Assembly: GCA_024741835.1 (NCBI GenBank)
Contig: JAENRP010000131.1
Location: 35,070-99,069, forward strand
DNA length: 64,000 nt
Source: Diplocarpon mali
Taxonomy: Eukaryota > Ascomycota > Leotiomycetes > Helotiales > Drepanopezizaceae
Direction: 5' to 3'
The position numbers and the translations under genes are program-made. Below, piece by piece: positions 33,994 through 46,800 of the stretch. The notes under the pieces were generated by a model that had not been told where the DNA came from, made no database searches, and saw only the letters and a list, made by a program, of their open reading frames with translations. The number at the start of each line of letters is the position of its first letter. Within the stretch, counting starts at the first letter, position 1.

Positions 33994-36132
33994 TCAATTC
34001 TGATCTATTTTGTTGATCTCAGCCTTAGCCTCCTCCCACGTCTCCTTATTCTTCTTCGCCCACTCGATTTGACTCTTAGCATATGCGAGCTTCCATTGTT
34101 AGCTCTTATATTCTCACCAAGTGAGGGGAGTCTTACCATATATCGCCTTAGATCATCTTCCTTCTCGGCCTGAAATCGCTTTAGGTCTTTTAGAATACCT
34201 GCGCTGGCGTTCCGGACATCTTGCTCGGAAGCTCCCTGTGCTTGCTCCAGTTGCTCGATTGACTCTCTCGTCTTACCGATCTGATCTCTCCTCGTCCGCT
34301 CGGGATCAACATCCACAACCCCATGTACGGCATGGCTGATGCGACCAAATATCTTGTTAGTGATGAAATTCCCACTTGAGCTCTTGCGGTGCACAGGGGC
34401 ATGGTCTTCAGGCACGCCTTGTGTCGCGGACGGTGGGCTAGATCCGTCGCCGTGGGTTGGAGGGAAGTCCGAATCGATGGATGCCGTATCTTCTTGGTTA
34501 TTCTCTCGTCTCGTGCTGAGAGGGTCTCTATCTCGAGCCGAAGAATTCGACCGACGTGGCAAGTTTGCTGTGCCGCTGCTGTTGAGGTATTGCTCGATTC
34601 TCTTAGCCTCTGTCTCGCTTCGTTCCAACGATTCCAGTAGTGCCCTCTTCTTTGCCAATTCGTCATTTGTCATTTCTTGCTGAACACGCTTCAGTACCCG
34701 GTAGCGCAGAACGGCTCGCACAACGCCAGCAAACTGTGCACTCTCTCTCATAGGTTCAGCAAAGCTAGCACCTAATGATCCAGAAAGCTCCTCGGTCGCA
34801 AGATAAGAAGAATCAACGGCCTGTCCCACTCTCTCAATCGCGGCTGCTAAAGATGTTGACGACTCAGAGAGCGAAAACCCATTGAACCTTGCGCCTAGCT
34901 CTGCCAGATCTGAAGACAGTGACGAGAGGTGTTGGAGCGTTCGTCGGTTTACTCGCTCGATGGGCCCGGTAAGCAGTATCTCGAGCTCTTTAATGGATGC
35001 TTCGAAATGAATGAAGTAGGGATCTAGCTGCTGCTCACTCAGATGTTGAGAGTCGGGAGGGAAGCGGGCAAATATTTGGGTTCCTGGAATTGTATGAGCG
35101 GCGGTCGAGGGACTAGCGGCGTATTCTGTAGGTTGATTCAGCATTCCTTGAGCATTCGTTGAGGATGACGAAGCTGCCTTCAACCTAGCAGAAGCTGCTG
35201 GGACTGGAAGAAATGCATGAGCTGGTGAGGGGTTGGCGGGGTCGAGTGGTGGGGCCTTCATGCTGGACTTGGGAATGGATGCAATAGGGTGAGAATGTAG
35301 AACCTCATTCTTGCCATTGTCAGCAAATTTTTAAGGGAGTTTGAATCGATTCTCTGTACCCAGCTTGAGTTTGGATCGAGAAATCTCCACCAAACCCCAT
35401 CGTTCCGGACCTCGTCCATTCGCCTGCATCTGTTCAGGAATACTGCCAACATGCGCTTCCGCAAATCGATTATCTGCTGGTCTTGCTTTGCCTTCGTTGG
35501 ATTAGCAGCATAGTCTGCCATGGTATGCTTCTCAGGGATCGGGGGCATGATCAGTGTAGGGTGTAATCGGGAGAGGGCGTCTCGGAGGGATGCGAATTCA
35601 GAGTACCTTCTTCTAACTTCCAGATCCTGCCCATCATTAGCACAAGCTTCTCCAGCGCCTGTTATGAAACGTACTCCAGTCCGGATGGTATACACTATGT
35701 ATTTCCCTCCGCTTTCCAAGCTCTTGCCGGCGTCCACAATCAGGATGGGCAGATCGGGGTGCTCGTAAAGAATCTGCTCAATTCGACTATCGTAACCGCC
35801 CTTCTTGCGCTTTGGGATTTCGTGCTCAGATCCATCATTCTCATCAATACTTCCAGCATCACTGGCACTGTATTGTTGGGTTCGGACCACGTCAGAATCG
35901 CTGGCGCTATCAGGAGTGCGCTGCCCAGTGTATTGCTCTATAAGATCCCAATCTTCGTCAGTCCCACCTGTTTGATCCAGGAGTACAGACTCCATCATAC
36001 TTGCAGCCCAGGAAGATCAAGTAGAAAGAAGCACTTACGAGAAAGCGGGGAGATGGGGTTTGCTGCAGAGGAGCTTGAATCACGGCGCTCAAAGCTGGTA
36101 CCGTATGGGTTATTATCCTCGTCGTTCCACAT
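33994..36132 (-). CDS. SNX41: Sorting nexin 41 (PX-BAR type)
   Basis: The model is 656 aa over four exons: 36132-36039, 35967-35360, 35309-34137 and 34089-33994, with introns of 71, 50 and 47 bp and all phases consistent. The N-terminus MWNDEDNNPYGTSFERRDS is typical of fungal Snx41. Residues ~90-230 form the PX phosphoinositide-binding domain (RRRYSEFASLRDAL, then PPIPEKH, typical of the basic phosphate pocket, and RKRMLAVFLNR). The C-terminal half is a long helical BAR-like region ending in YAKSQIEWAKKNKETWEEAK. Family role: binds PI3P on endosomes, with Snx4/Snx42(Atg20) functions in retrieval to the Golgi and selective autophagy. Intron 1 was placed to end at AAACAG 35968, because ending it at the earlier AG would give a stop or an unusually short intron; this junction is the least certain. 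Confidence 0.9.
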
Positions 36133-39100
36133 CATGCAACACGTCGATCCAGCCGGAGCTTATCAAAGCAATCAGAGGTCTTTTTGGTGTCGTCTGTGGA
36201 TAGTACGGCGGGTGCTAGAGTCAATGGCGCCGAAATCCTTTAGCTTGGACCTGAGGGCATTCCCAGCAGCCGCCTATTGCACCACCAGCGTCATAAACGG
36301 TGCCAAGAAATGGCCCGAGCTCCGACCTGTTATCCCTTCTTCTCCTTGACTTTCTTGACATCATTGTGTATGACCCTCCAGTGAAGCGAGACATATAATA
36401 ATTATGTTTGGCTTCTTAATTTTAGTATGTCTGTTCATCTGTTCACCTTGACCACAATCTCGGCCGTGCACTTTCTGCAATTCTCTTTGTTATGTAACCT
36501 GCCTGTCTCACGCGCCTTCACCGCAGATCAAAACAACTATTGTATTAATTTGAATGATAAGTTGCAATGAACCTACCAGTCAATTTTTTATACGCCTTCC
36601 CCTTATTCAAGTGGTACCGCATCTTTGACAGACTTTTCAGCTGATGCAAGGTTGGGTCTTTGCATTGATGGTATTGACTACTTTTTGAGTATGACTCGAC
36701 ATACCATCCATCACTCTGCCACTGCCTTTTTTTTAATTGGTCTTACCCTGGAATTTTGAGGAAGTGCTATTCTTAAAGCCTCAAGTACTGGTCTCACAGA
36801 TTATTGGAAATATACTCTTGATCCCTTAATGACCCAAATCAGATTTTCACATCCATATCAGCAGTCCTTGTCTTTATTTGAGTTAGATAAATAGATCAGA
36901 AATCAGAAAGCTTGTCTCTGTCCTGAAGACTCGAATACCTACCTCGTAATAAGTATGAGCGCTTGTGTCAAGTATTTGATGAGGGTCTCTTTCATGTATA
37001 CCAAGCTTCGCTTTAAGAGCTCCTTTTGCAGTATATCTTCCAATTTGCTATTCGAGGTGGCTGTAAAACCCCCATACGCTTATCTAGAGGTCAATGGGAT
37101 TGTATATAGCTAGGCAATCCTCTGATAGTAGTATAGAAGAGTGCACGAGAAAGTATGAGGTGCAAACGATAGTTGTTGGTTGTCTTGTATTCTAAGAGAG
37201 ACAGAGTTCTCTAAACTCGAGAATATCTTGGTGAGGATGCCCAGGCCTTTCGCCATGACACTACGTCATGTGACTATCATGTGATATACATTCACCTGCA
37301 ACATCATACATAGCTTGAAATGGAGGCATCTAAACAATGAAGGCCTCAGACTTTTGAAAACGAGAAACTGCATCACCATATCTGTTTAATCTCTATTATG
37401 CCTTGTGTTCACTGCTCTCTGTTAGTTTTGGATTGAGCCATCTGACATGTTGCCAAAGGGTCCGCGAATACTTTGTAGTGCTTCTGCTAGTAATGGTCTA
37501 ACTCGTAAATAATTCTATAGCCATGCGAGGGTTTCCACGGGTGTAGCTTCGAGAGACCTCGAACCTTATGATCCGTCCTTGTGGCAACATCAACCCCATG
37601 TCGGAAACCGGAGCTCTAACATCAATTTTCCGATTCCTTGAAGTCGCACAGCGCAAGTTCCTCGAATCGAGTTTGGGTCCAAAACGTTTCCCAGAGCTAT
37701 AAAATATCTTGCGACTGTATTTTTGAATTGAAGACAAAGTCTGAGCATGAGTGTGTTAAAGAGCGATATGTTCAGAGTCAGAATCATCTTCTTTTACGAG
37801 CTCCGGAAATCTTCACTACAAAAGGCTAACTATAGGAGACAGGAGAACTGAGCGAGCCCTCAGACGACGTTTGAGTTTCATGTTGATATTGTAGTCAAAA
37901 ACCAAACTCTGAAGCCCGTGAATTCAGACATTGTTGATTAGATTAGTGAAATGAGAATTGTCTCTATTAAGGAGTGATGAATATCGCATCCTTATTGACT
38001 ATCTAAGTTAGAAAAATAGTATACAGAGCCAAAGATGCAGCTCATTACTTCAATAGCTCTAAAGCACCCTCGGTCGAGGAAAGACATACCGACCGCATAC
38101 ACAAGTCTTAAGATCTGGCCGTCAAATTATGTCACGAAAATCACAGTCATAATATGCTTGCATACCCAAAGATCTCAGATTATATGTACCTCCATCAAAG
38201 CAAGGAAGACGTCGATATTCCCTGACGCTTTGGTATAAATTCGTGGTTTCATAAACTGGAGGAATCTTTTTCTCCTAGCAAACCTTGACAATATCAATAT
38301 TATATTCTATCCAGAATAATTTCCTGGCGTCGTCAAATTCTCTATCCAATATGATGGAGATAAAGGCCACGAATTACTGAATCTTAGGGTGCCTAAAATA
38401 CAGTGTGTTACAGCTTGGCAATCGAACTACGCAAACTCAACACCGCCGGTCTAAATCGACCGCGGCATAGACACCGTAAAGTTCGCGCCGCAATAAACAC
38501 AGTCCTACCCGCCGTTAACTTTGCCGCCGAGATTCCCGGACTTCTGCAGAGAGCGATGCGCCACGGCATCTGCACTGTCAACGCGGACGGCGACGGGGAG
38601 ACCGGGATCTTGGTCGTGGAAGGGGATGTTGATATCATCTGATCATTCGTCCTGGAGGATCGTGGGAGTCGGATAAGCTGAGGGTGCTTGAGAGCATGAG
38701 GCTGGAGGATGACGAGGAGCTTGTGGCACCGTGCTTGCCCGGGCTTGGTTTTGGAGGGGAGGGTGCGCTAGGGATTTTTACGAGAATGCTTCGACTACGG
38801 CTCGGGGATTGTTGACGGTAGATGGATAGGCCGGGCTTTTATGCTGCTTTATAAGGCGTTGTACGTTGGGAAGGTAATAATAATCGAAATCAAATATTCC
38901 GGCTTACCATAACATCTCGGCACTATTTCTGCCTTTTCACCTCACCTACGTACTCGAACGCATTTCAGTAGAAACACAAAATAACTGAATCGCCTCACTT
39001 AGAGCTTAGGAGTCCTGAGATCTGTATTGATGGAAAACAGGCTTTGTCTTAGACTCGGCTCCATTCTACGAACTTTGGATTTCAGGAGGGCTAGGCTCGC

Positions 39101-40484
39101 TTAAGTGTTGACATGAATCAAAAGAAAGCTAATGCCTAGAGCGAAGCGAACATCATTATTGCTTCATGCCCAGTAAGTATTTTGTTTTCCTGAGATACTT
39201 CTCTAGACTCGCGAGAGTCGCTTCCGGTAGTATGTTTCCCCAACGTCATTTGGGCCGGCGGTGGCTACTCAGCTTCAAACCTCCCATGTCCCTAGCCCTC
39301 CCTCGAACTCAGAGTCGGCGCCCCCGAAGGCCGTCTACTACCAAGAAAATTTCTCTAATTTCACGTCCAAATCTCTTCCTGCGCCTTGGTATCAGATCTC
39401 TGCCCTGATGATGCCCTCTTTTCGGGCTCTGGGAGATATCCGTAAATTTTACAGGGCCAACTCCAAATCTAGCCTCCAGCATGCACATGTGTGCCGACGC
39501 AGCTCGCAAATACTGAAACATCTGCAAATATGCCGCAATTCTATGTATCTTGTGTTGATACTGTGCTTCGCACTCCATCGGTGCTTGCAGCTGCTGGTGC
39601 GCAGCTTGTGTGAGGTGCGTCTCGTCGACTCTTCCTTCCGCGGTGCACACACACGAGGCAGCACACCAGGTTTGTAATTCTGCTCAATAGAGCGCGCAGA
39701 TAATAGATAGAGCCACGATAGATTCTATACAGAGAGAGGACTGTCGTTGTAGAAGATGCTGTCGTCTTTACAGTTGTTGCTGATTTCTGTGCACACATGG
39801 CTTGGTTTGTTGTCATAGGTTTTGTGAGGCTATAGTAGTTTGCAAACCCCATCGCTTCGAGCTTGAGGATGAGTGGCTTGAAACTTACAGTTCTATCGTG
39901 ACAAAGCCCTGAAACATTGCTGATTATGCTGGGATATCTTAGAATATATAGTGCTTAACTGTTACCGCGACACAAAATCACTCCAATCTTCCACTGAAGG
40001 CGTAAAATTTTGAGTGCATTCTTCAAAAACGAGTACAGGTAACTCTGCTTGGATCGATCGGCGCTACGCTTAGAGGATTCAGCATATTAGGGTATCTATA
40101 GGGAAAACGTAATAAGAGCGCGGCAATATTAAGGTGATGCGTCTAGTTCCTAGTTACTCAAGGGGTTCATTCTCTGGTCTGCTCTGATCAAGGCGCCGAA
40201 TTTGGCCTCCTCGGCAGACGCACGTTTCCGTGCCAAACCACTAGGCCCAACATATCGGAGCTTCAACAGTAATCACGGAGGAAAGAAATAATTTGCCGCT
40301 TCCAACCATGTCTTTTCATGAATGACTACCTGTCTCAAGTGAAATGACTAAACGAAGAATTTTGCCGCCCCTAATTACCACTTTTATGCAGAGCTCTTGA
40401 AAACCCAGACTGTCGCATCCAGTTACGAAAATTACCTGACGACTGCCAGCCTTCCACGCCTAAGAAAAAACAAAAACAGCCGAA
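36133..40484. other. Gene desert of 4.3 kb
   Basis: AT-rich for most of its length with no recognisable protein. At 38403-38830 there is a distinctly GC-richer island in which a + frame reads AAINTVLPAVNFAAEIPGLL through NADGDGETGILVVEGDVDII and stops at 38640. A shifted frame downstream continues protein-like (VLESMRLEDDEELVAPCLPGLG). This looks like a fragment of a decayed gene. The frames in 39166-39850 are unrecognised. Confidence 0.5.
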
Positions 40485-42429
40485 CTACACAATTGAGTCT
40501 GGCGGCGTAGGCGGCCTATTGTGGAGCGTAGAAATGTCTTTAAGCTTATGGTCCATTCCCGGTCCATGTCGACATTGAGTCGCCAACGGCTGACGGCGGG
40601 GAGCCATAGCCTTTGGCGTCGATTCCGTGTAAGAAACAGCCACCCAAGGAACTCGCGGCGAAGTGTCTCTCACATAGTCACAATAATCATGGTCATCGGC
40701 GCCATCATATCCTCCTTGCCTCCTTCCCCTATCTCTTCCACGATCTCGGGTGGAATGTCTGCGTCTAGGTGGCGACGATGAGCTCGGAGGGCTGTCACGA
40801 CTTCCCCTTTGTGGCGTATGACTCTCGAATTGTTCTCCTCTACTTCCAGATGGCAGCCATGCAGATCCCCCTCGGTCCCTTTCTTCTCTGTCAGAGCCTT
40901 GTCGACGAGTGGAGTGGTATGCTCTGTCTGCCGATTTGGGACGCGGGGAGTGCTGCCTATGAAAGCTGGTCGGGATCTTCTTATGATGCTTATCAAAGGT
41001 CTCTTCTGCCATTCTGGATGTAAACGTCAGATATGGTCAACGATTAATTGAATAGGAGGTAAACTTACTTCTTCAGCTTTCCCTTTCCTTTTCGCTTTTC
41101 CTCTGGTATATACTGGTCCCATCCTCCATCAGGCTCAGCATACGTATGCAAAAGCCCGAAGACGAGAGGAAGTAGAGGGAGGTACTTTTTCAGTCCGCTG
41201 CCTTCGGAATTTTTTTGTTCTTTCTTATGGTCTCTCGGTCGCTCTCGTGGTGGCGGCGAAGCACTCCTTGGACGGCGTCTGTCTCGGTCTCGATGTGTTG
41301 GTCCTCGACCCGGACTGCGGTCTCTTCTGGCATCAAACCCGTCTTCATCTCTCTGATTACAACTGTGATGTCTTCTTTTCACAGCGTGCTCTTCTTCATA
41401 CCCCCGGCTCACTCTGGCTTTGAATCTTCTCTGCGTGTTCTCTTCATCCGGTCCTCTATGTCCTTGACCATCGCGTCTATCCATGGCTTCTCCCTCGTCT
41501 CTGGCCCGTCTGCCCTCATTTTCCCTCCCTTTAAGCTCTCCTCCAGGTCCAGGATCTTCTCGGTGTTTGGCTCCGCCAGATTTTCCGATGTTTCTGGCGG
41601 AAACCGGCCGTGATATGTCGGCCTCTCGCGAGTTTCTACTCTCTCTCGTACTCCTTGTTCGATATCCACCTTCATCTGTTCTCGGGAGAGCTGTGGGATC
41701 TAGATCTCGAGATGTACTCATATCCACCCTTTCCTCCGCTGGCATGCGTGATGCTGAAAATTCTCTCGGGACGACTCTATAAGCGGGAGGTTCAGACATT
41801 ACCGGGGCCGAAGCCACTATCTTGATACTTCCCGATCTTCTGCGAGAAGGCGGGGGTGATGACGTACTGAGAATCTCGGGGTTTTCTCTCCTAGGCGTAC
41901 CTATTCTCGATCTAATTCTCACACTCGTGGATTGCTTGCCTGACTCAATGTCTGGCGGCGGTTCTCCACGCTTGATGCGAATTTTGGCGTTATGGGGTCG
42001 CCACCAGAAGAGCCACCAAAGTAGTAAAATGAGGAGGAGGCCACCCACGGAAATGGCTGTTCCGACAAGTGCTTGTTTGCTTGTACTCCAGCCTAAGCAG
42101 CTCCAAGTTACGTAGGCACAAGTTTTTGTGGGACTACTTGTGCTTGTGGACTGTGAGGGGGCTGTTTGAGAGAGCGTTCGCGTCGCCAGAGGACTTCCGT
42201 CAGGGTTAATAGCTATTCCCACGACGTTTGTGAGAACGAAAATTGGTAGGGGCGAGGGCGTGTAGGTAGTTACCAGGTTTGATTGTGCCCTGAATGTTGT
42301 GTATTGCACAGGCAAAGTGTTTGGTGGTGGGTTGAATATTGTGAACGAAGGTCCAACAAACGAAAGTGAGACTGTGGTGGTGAGAGTTGTTGTAGAAGTT
42401 GCGCCGTAGGTGACGGTACTAGTAGCCAT
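40485..42429 (-). CDS. Single-pass membrane protein with Ser/Thr-rich ectodomain and Arg/Asp/Ser-rich cytoplasmic tail
   Basis: The spliced product is 629 aa: exon 1 42429-41069, intron 41068-41014 (55 bp, GTAAGT...ATCCAG), exon 2 41013-40485; the join gives GKGKLKK-MAEETFDKHHKK. An open extension upstream to 42471 begins with GTG, so 42429 is the first ATG. Residues ~1-125 are Ser/Thr-rich. The membrane span VGTAISVGGLLLILLLWWLF follows at about 130-150, then Trp/Arg and a very long basic tail rich in Arg-Asp, Arg-Ser and Pro, with a second short hydrophobic patch KKYLPLLPLVFGLLHTY near 445-460. No signal peptide is evident. The layout resembles fungal Mid2/Wsc-like or other surface sensors but no WSC or other named domain is present, so function is unassigned. 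Confidence 0.75.
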
Positions 42430-43119
42430 TTCGAAGCCGCTGCCCGAAAATATGCAATAGCCGACGGCCACGTCATGTATGGCGGTGTCAACTGGCGTTG
42501 CGCCGCAGGATCACGAGATCGGAACTGGTTTGTGTACCTTAGTTTGTGGTATGGCAACGGTCAAGATCGATCGTAAATTCGGCTTTGGGGGCTTCCTTTG
42601 CATCATGGGAAATGCGGGAGCTAGCTTTGAGATACCGGGCAGCATGTAGCATTTGACGACCAGCTCACTACACAGAGCGCGAATTAAACGCGTATAGCTG
42701 CACCGATGACAGGCATCACGGGGTGATGTGGCGCTGGCTGTTGCAATGATAAAGGGAGGTTGCAGCATTATACGGGAGTCGGTCACGGCTATTGAGGCGA
42801 GGGAGCAAACAATTCCGATCTTATTTTCACGTCGCTCAGCAGGATCAGATGAAGAAAAAAGGCTGTATTTAGGGCGTGACAATAACACCGATCAGTACAG
42901 TAAGTTTCGAGGGAGAACAGGGCGAGCGTGAAGCCAACGCAGAGAACTGTCTGTGACATTCCGTCCACAAGTTTTCGAAGTCGAGCCTTATCAAATATCT
43001 CTCCTTCACACGGTGATATTGTCCCAGCAAGGTGACCTCTGGTAGGCCGAGGCCGAAAAGAAGGAGAACCAAGTGGAAAGCGTATTGAGGAATCTGCAGC
43101 AGCAGACAGCAGATCCATC
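42430..43119. other. Intergenic region between two minus-strand genes
   Basis: Presumed promoter of the 40.5-42.4 kb gene plus the 3' UTR of the 43.1-43.6 kb gene. No further gene supported. Confidence 0.5.
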
Positions 43120-43614
43120 TTAGGGGACGCCAGAGAGAGTGCTGGCGATATCTCGAACGTGTGCAGGTCGGACGCGGTGGCGTTGACAGCACTCCTGGTA
43201 ATCGGTGATGTCGGAGACCGCGATTGGAGGGCCTGGGTGGTGTTTACATCGTGGGCAGATAGCAGCAGCTTCCATGAGTGCTTGTTCCTCCGCTGCTTTA
43301 CGAGCTTCCTCCTCTTTCTTTGCGCGTCTGACGGCTTTCTTCTCGGCTTCGATAGCGCGTTCTTTTTGCTCGATTTCAAGGGCTTCTCGGTTGGTTATCC
43401 TAGATATTTTCGTTAGACGCGTGGAATCCGCGTGGGTTATTAGAGGAGCCTTACATATGGCCAGCCTGGAGGGGAATCTCAGTTTGGAACGCGAAGATGG
43501 GACTGAAGATATGCTTACGAATGTCAAGATAATGAACTTGCCAAAGAACATCCAAGCCCCGAAAAGAAAGAGCAGGACGAGAATTATGATCACAACGGTC
43601 ACGTATGACTGCAT
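43120..43614 (-). CDS. Small membrane-anchored coiled-coil protein with Cys/His motif
   Basis: The model is 128 aa: exon 1 43614-43519 (32 codons), an 11-nt exon 43465-43455, and exon 3 43399-43120, with introns of 53 and 55 bp (GTAAGC...CTCCAG and GTAAGG...ATCTAG). Phases agree exactly, and the unspliced reading also stays open, so the introns are inferred from their consensus sites. The N-terminus is a membrane anchor (residues ~5-30, VVIIILVLLFLFGAWMFF). Then comes a strongly charged helix (EKKAVRRAKKEEEARKAAEEQ) and a C-terminal CPRCKHHPGPP...ECCQRH motif that could bind zinc. Not recognised as a named family. Confidence 0.6.
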   Translation of the reverse strand: MQSYVTVVIIILVLLFLFGAWMFFGKFIILTFVSISSVPSSRSKLRFPSRLAICKAPLITHADSTRLTKISRITNREALEIEQKERAIEAEKKAVRRAKKEEEARKAAEEQALMEAAAICPRCKHHPGPPIAVSDITDYQECCQRHRVRPAHVRDIASTLSGVP

Positions 43615-43896
43615 GCTTGCGGGATTGCTTCAAGGCGCTTGAGTTGACAGTCAGGTAGATAAGAGTTTCAGTATCTCGAAAGGAATATGAGGGTTGCCGT
43701 GGCGGGCTTGATCCGCTCGCGTTGCGTGGGGCGTTGGCGAACTGCGTCGTAGCAGAGAAAAGGAACCAAGCTGTCGAATTGCACGCTTCGTGGGTCGGGG
43801 AGCCAGAGACAAATATATACCTGGACCTGTGCCCTGAATGCAGTTGATGCAGAGCTCCGCCGTTTTTAATACCAGTTCCTGCTAGACGCGAATGAT

Positions 43897-46800
43897 TCAA
43901 GAATTGGATTCGAAGGTGGAGGGAGATTTGACGTCTTTGACAAGAGTCAGATTCCGAATAAGAGAGAAGTTCTGACCGCAGGCTCGCTTCAAGCTCGGAT
44001 CGAGGGGGTCTCGTTCTAGTAGCGTCTTGATAAGTACCGGATGGATATCGTTCTCAACAGCGACATTAGCGAAGCTTTCGAGGCCCTTCATAATTTTTGA
44101 AATATCTTCAGGGTGAATCATGTTTCCTAGGTTTTTATCCGAATTACGATCGAGCTCTTTATTGGTTAACGGCAGGATGTTCTTCCAAGTGTAGCCCAGG
44201 AAAGAACAGATGCATTTGATCGCGCGAAGTAATACAGCGAAGACCTCGGGTTTTGAGGTCCAGCCAATTGCTCCATCTTTCCGTGCGATCTTATTCAGTA
44301 ACCCGACTGAGTCCGTGACCCATGTGAGAAGTGCTTGAATCAGGTTGTGACGGAAATTATCTGTGTCGTTCTCGCCAAAGGATTTTGGCGGCAGCATTTG
44401 AAAAACCTTACACCAGATCGTAGCTTCTTGTACCTCATCGATCCAAAGATTTTGTTTCTCCTCGATAAAAAGCTTGTTATCTACTTGAGACGCACGGTCG
44501 AATTGAGTGATTGCGGGCTCAAGCTTGACTACTACAAGGCCGTTGCCTAACTGATCAATGGGTGTACCCGTCATCCGAGCAACGACATACGAAAGGAATC
44601 TGTTTCCGTTCTGATCTAGCATACGTTCTGCCAAAGCCTTTGTAGCTGCCTGTGGAACCACTGATTTGCGTAGCATGATAGAGACAGCCTTCGCTCCTAA
44701 TGAACGTATGTCCGAGTCGTCATCGTTCAGTATGTTGTACAGCGCGAACTTCGACGGGAGGAGGCTGGATACAGCCGGAATTTCGTTACCAGCTGAATCA
44801 TAGTAATTATCCAGGTGGGTATAGAAAGTTGAGACAGCATAGGCGGCAGCGAGTCGAGTATCGAAGTCCTGTGAAAATTAGCGAATGCCCCTGCACTTGA
44901 GTATGTAGCATACCTGGGAATCTTTCCCTAGAAACACCCACACTCGTGACCAAGACTGCAGTGTGGTGGAGCTGCTTAGAATTTGTGAAAGATTCTCGGC
45001 TGTTGTGGTTTGTCGTTGTATTATCTCGAAGAATGTCAGCCAGCCACTGAGACTGGTCCATAAATTCGACATGGCAGGACTAGACGTGCCTCTGCCAGCT
45101 CTGAGCTGAAGACTGAGAACAGACTTGATGGTCTCCATTTCGTTGGTGTAAGGAGCTTTCATCCTGCCGTCTAACAAATCACAGAGTCCCTCAACGGCAG
45201 CTTTCTGAACCTCTAGAGACGATGAATCCTTGATGGCTTTGCAATATGCTGCGGTTAGGCAACTTAAAAGACCTTCGAGTTTACTCGACCTCCAGGCATC
45301 TGAGATACAGCGCAAAGCACCAATCAGAGCATCAGAGCCAAACCTGGAGGCCAGTTCAAGGGCATCTGGCAAGCTCTGGGTATTGTTCTCCAGAGCTAGA
45401 GCATATACATGCCCTCTCGACACTGTAGCACTTATGCTTGAATAAATGTCTGCACTATTTGTCACCTTCTCTACTTTTGGGTTCCATTTAAGCAACTGTG
45501 ATTGGCAGATCTCTTCTTTCAGCTCTGCGAAGAGTGCATTTTGGGTTGGTACCCCCAAAGTAAATGCCAGCACAGAATTGAAAATTTCGAGGTGGGAAGC
45601 CACGATAGTCGTGGAAGCATATTCAACATCGAACTTCGACTGTTCTACCAAAACTGGAAGTATCTGAGACAATTCACCTATGTGCTGTCAGCAATGAAGC
45701 CTAGGAGCTCTGATTATGCGAAAATTCTTGGTAACTTCTATCTATGGATTTATACATTACATACGTTTTGAGTGAGTCCCGGCCATCGGTAATCGGCGCC
45801 CTAGGACTACTTTGATGGCAAGCAGTTTTCCATGACGATCATTGGTACTTTGAGTAGTTCCCACTGACAGAAGCCTAATAGTTTCAGCAAGAGATCTACT
45901 CATCGTAAGAGAGCATAAGGTATGGGCTGCTGTTTCTCGTATCTGCCAGGCCTTGTGGCCCAAGAAGCCGGAAACCAGGCCCTCGATTTCGTCTTTCTTG
46001 GAACTTGGTGGCCCGGCACGTCTTAGGAAGTCCAGCGCAGGCAGAACAGTATCCCCAGTGCCAATTTGGAGTAAATTGACAATAGTTTCTGGTAACGATG
46101 GATACCGATCATAAGATATCTTGATTGATTTACCGTCCCATCCGTCTTCGATGTCAGTCTTACTGGGAGAGGTTCCAAAGATGGAGTCCGCCAGGCTTCG
46201 GAAAAGAATTAGACCGCAGTTTTGGATCGGATACCTAGTCATGTTGTGTCAAGGCACTGTCTTTGGGGCTCAATATTGGAGGCGAGATCTTACTTTTCGC
46301 TGCGTAAACTCTCAAGTGCTAACCGAAAGAGTCTGGCAACATATTTCTCAACTTGCAGTCGGATTGTAGGGTTTCGGACCATATCTTTGACACAGTTCAA
46401 GGCATGTACTTGTGGTAGCTGCGTGTCATCCAACTCCAAATTCTCTACAGGCGCACTCGCCATGGCTATAAGCTCTTCCATTACCTCACTGAGAGATGGG
46501 AATTTTGCCCGTGCGGAAAGTATTCCAGTAACAAGGGCAGGGATACCTGCGGATCTTCTTGTGGTAGAGACCTGGGTTGTAATACAGTCCAACGCACCCT
46601 TATCAATCAGTAATCGATTGGGACAGTGGTTGAATGCAACGTGAATGCCACGTACCTGGTACCATTCCACGAGTAAAATCGAGGTTGAAGGCGGAAAGCT
46701 TGGATGCACCGCCATCTGGCAACAGGCGGCAAAGGTCAAGGTAACAGTTGAAAAGGCGCCTCGATGGCGCAGGCTCGACAGCTGTTCAAAGGACAATTGC

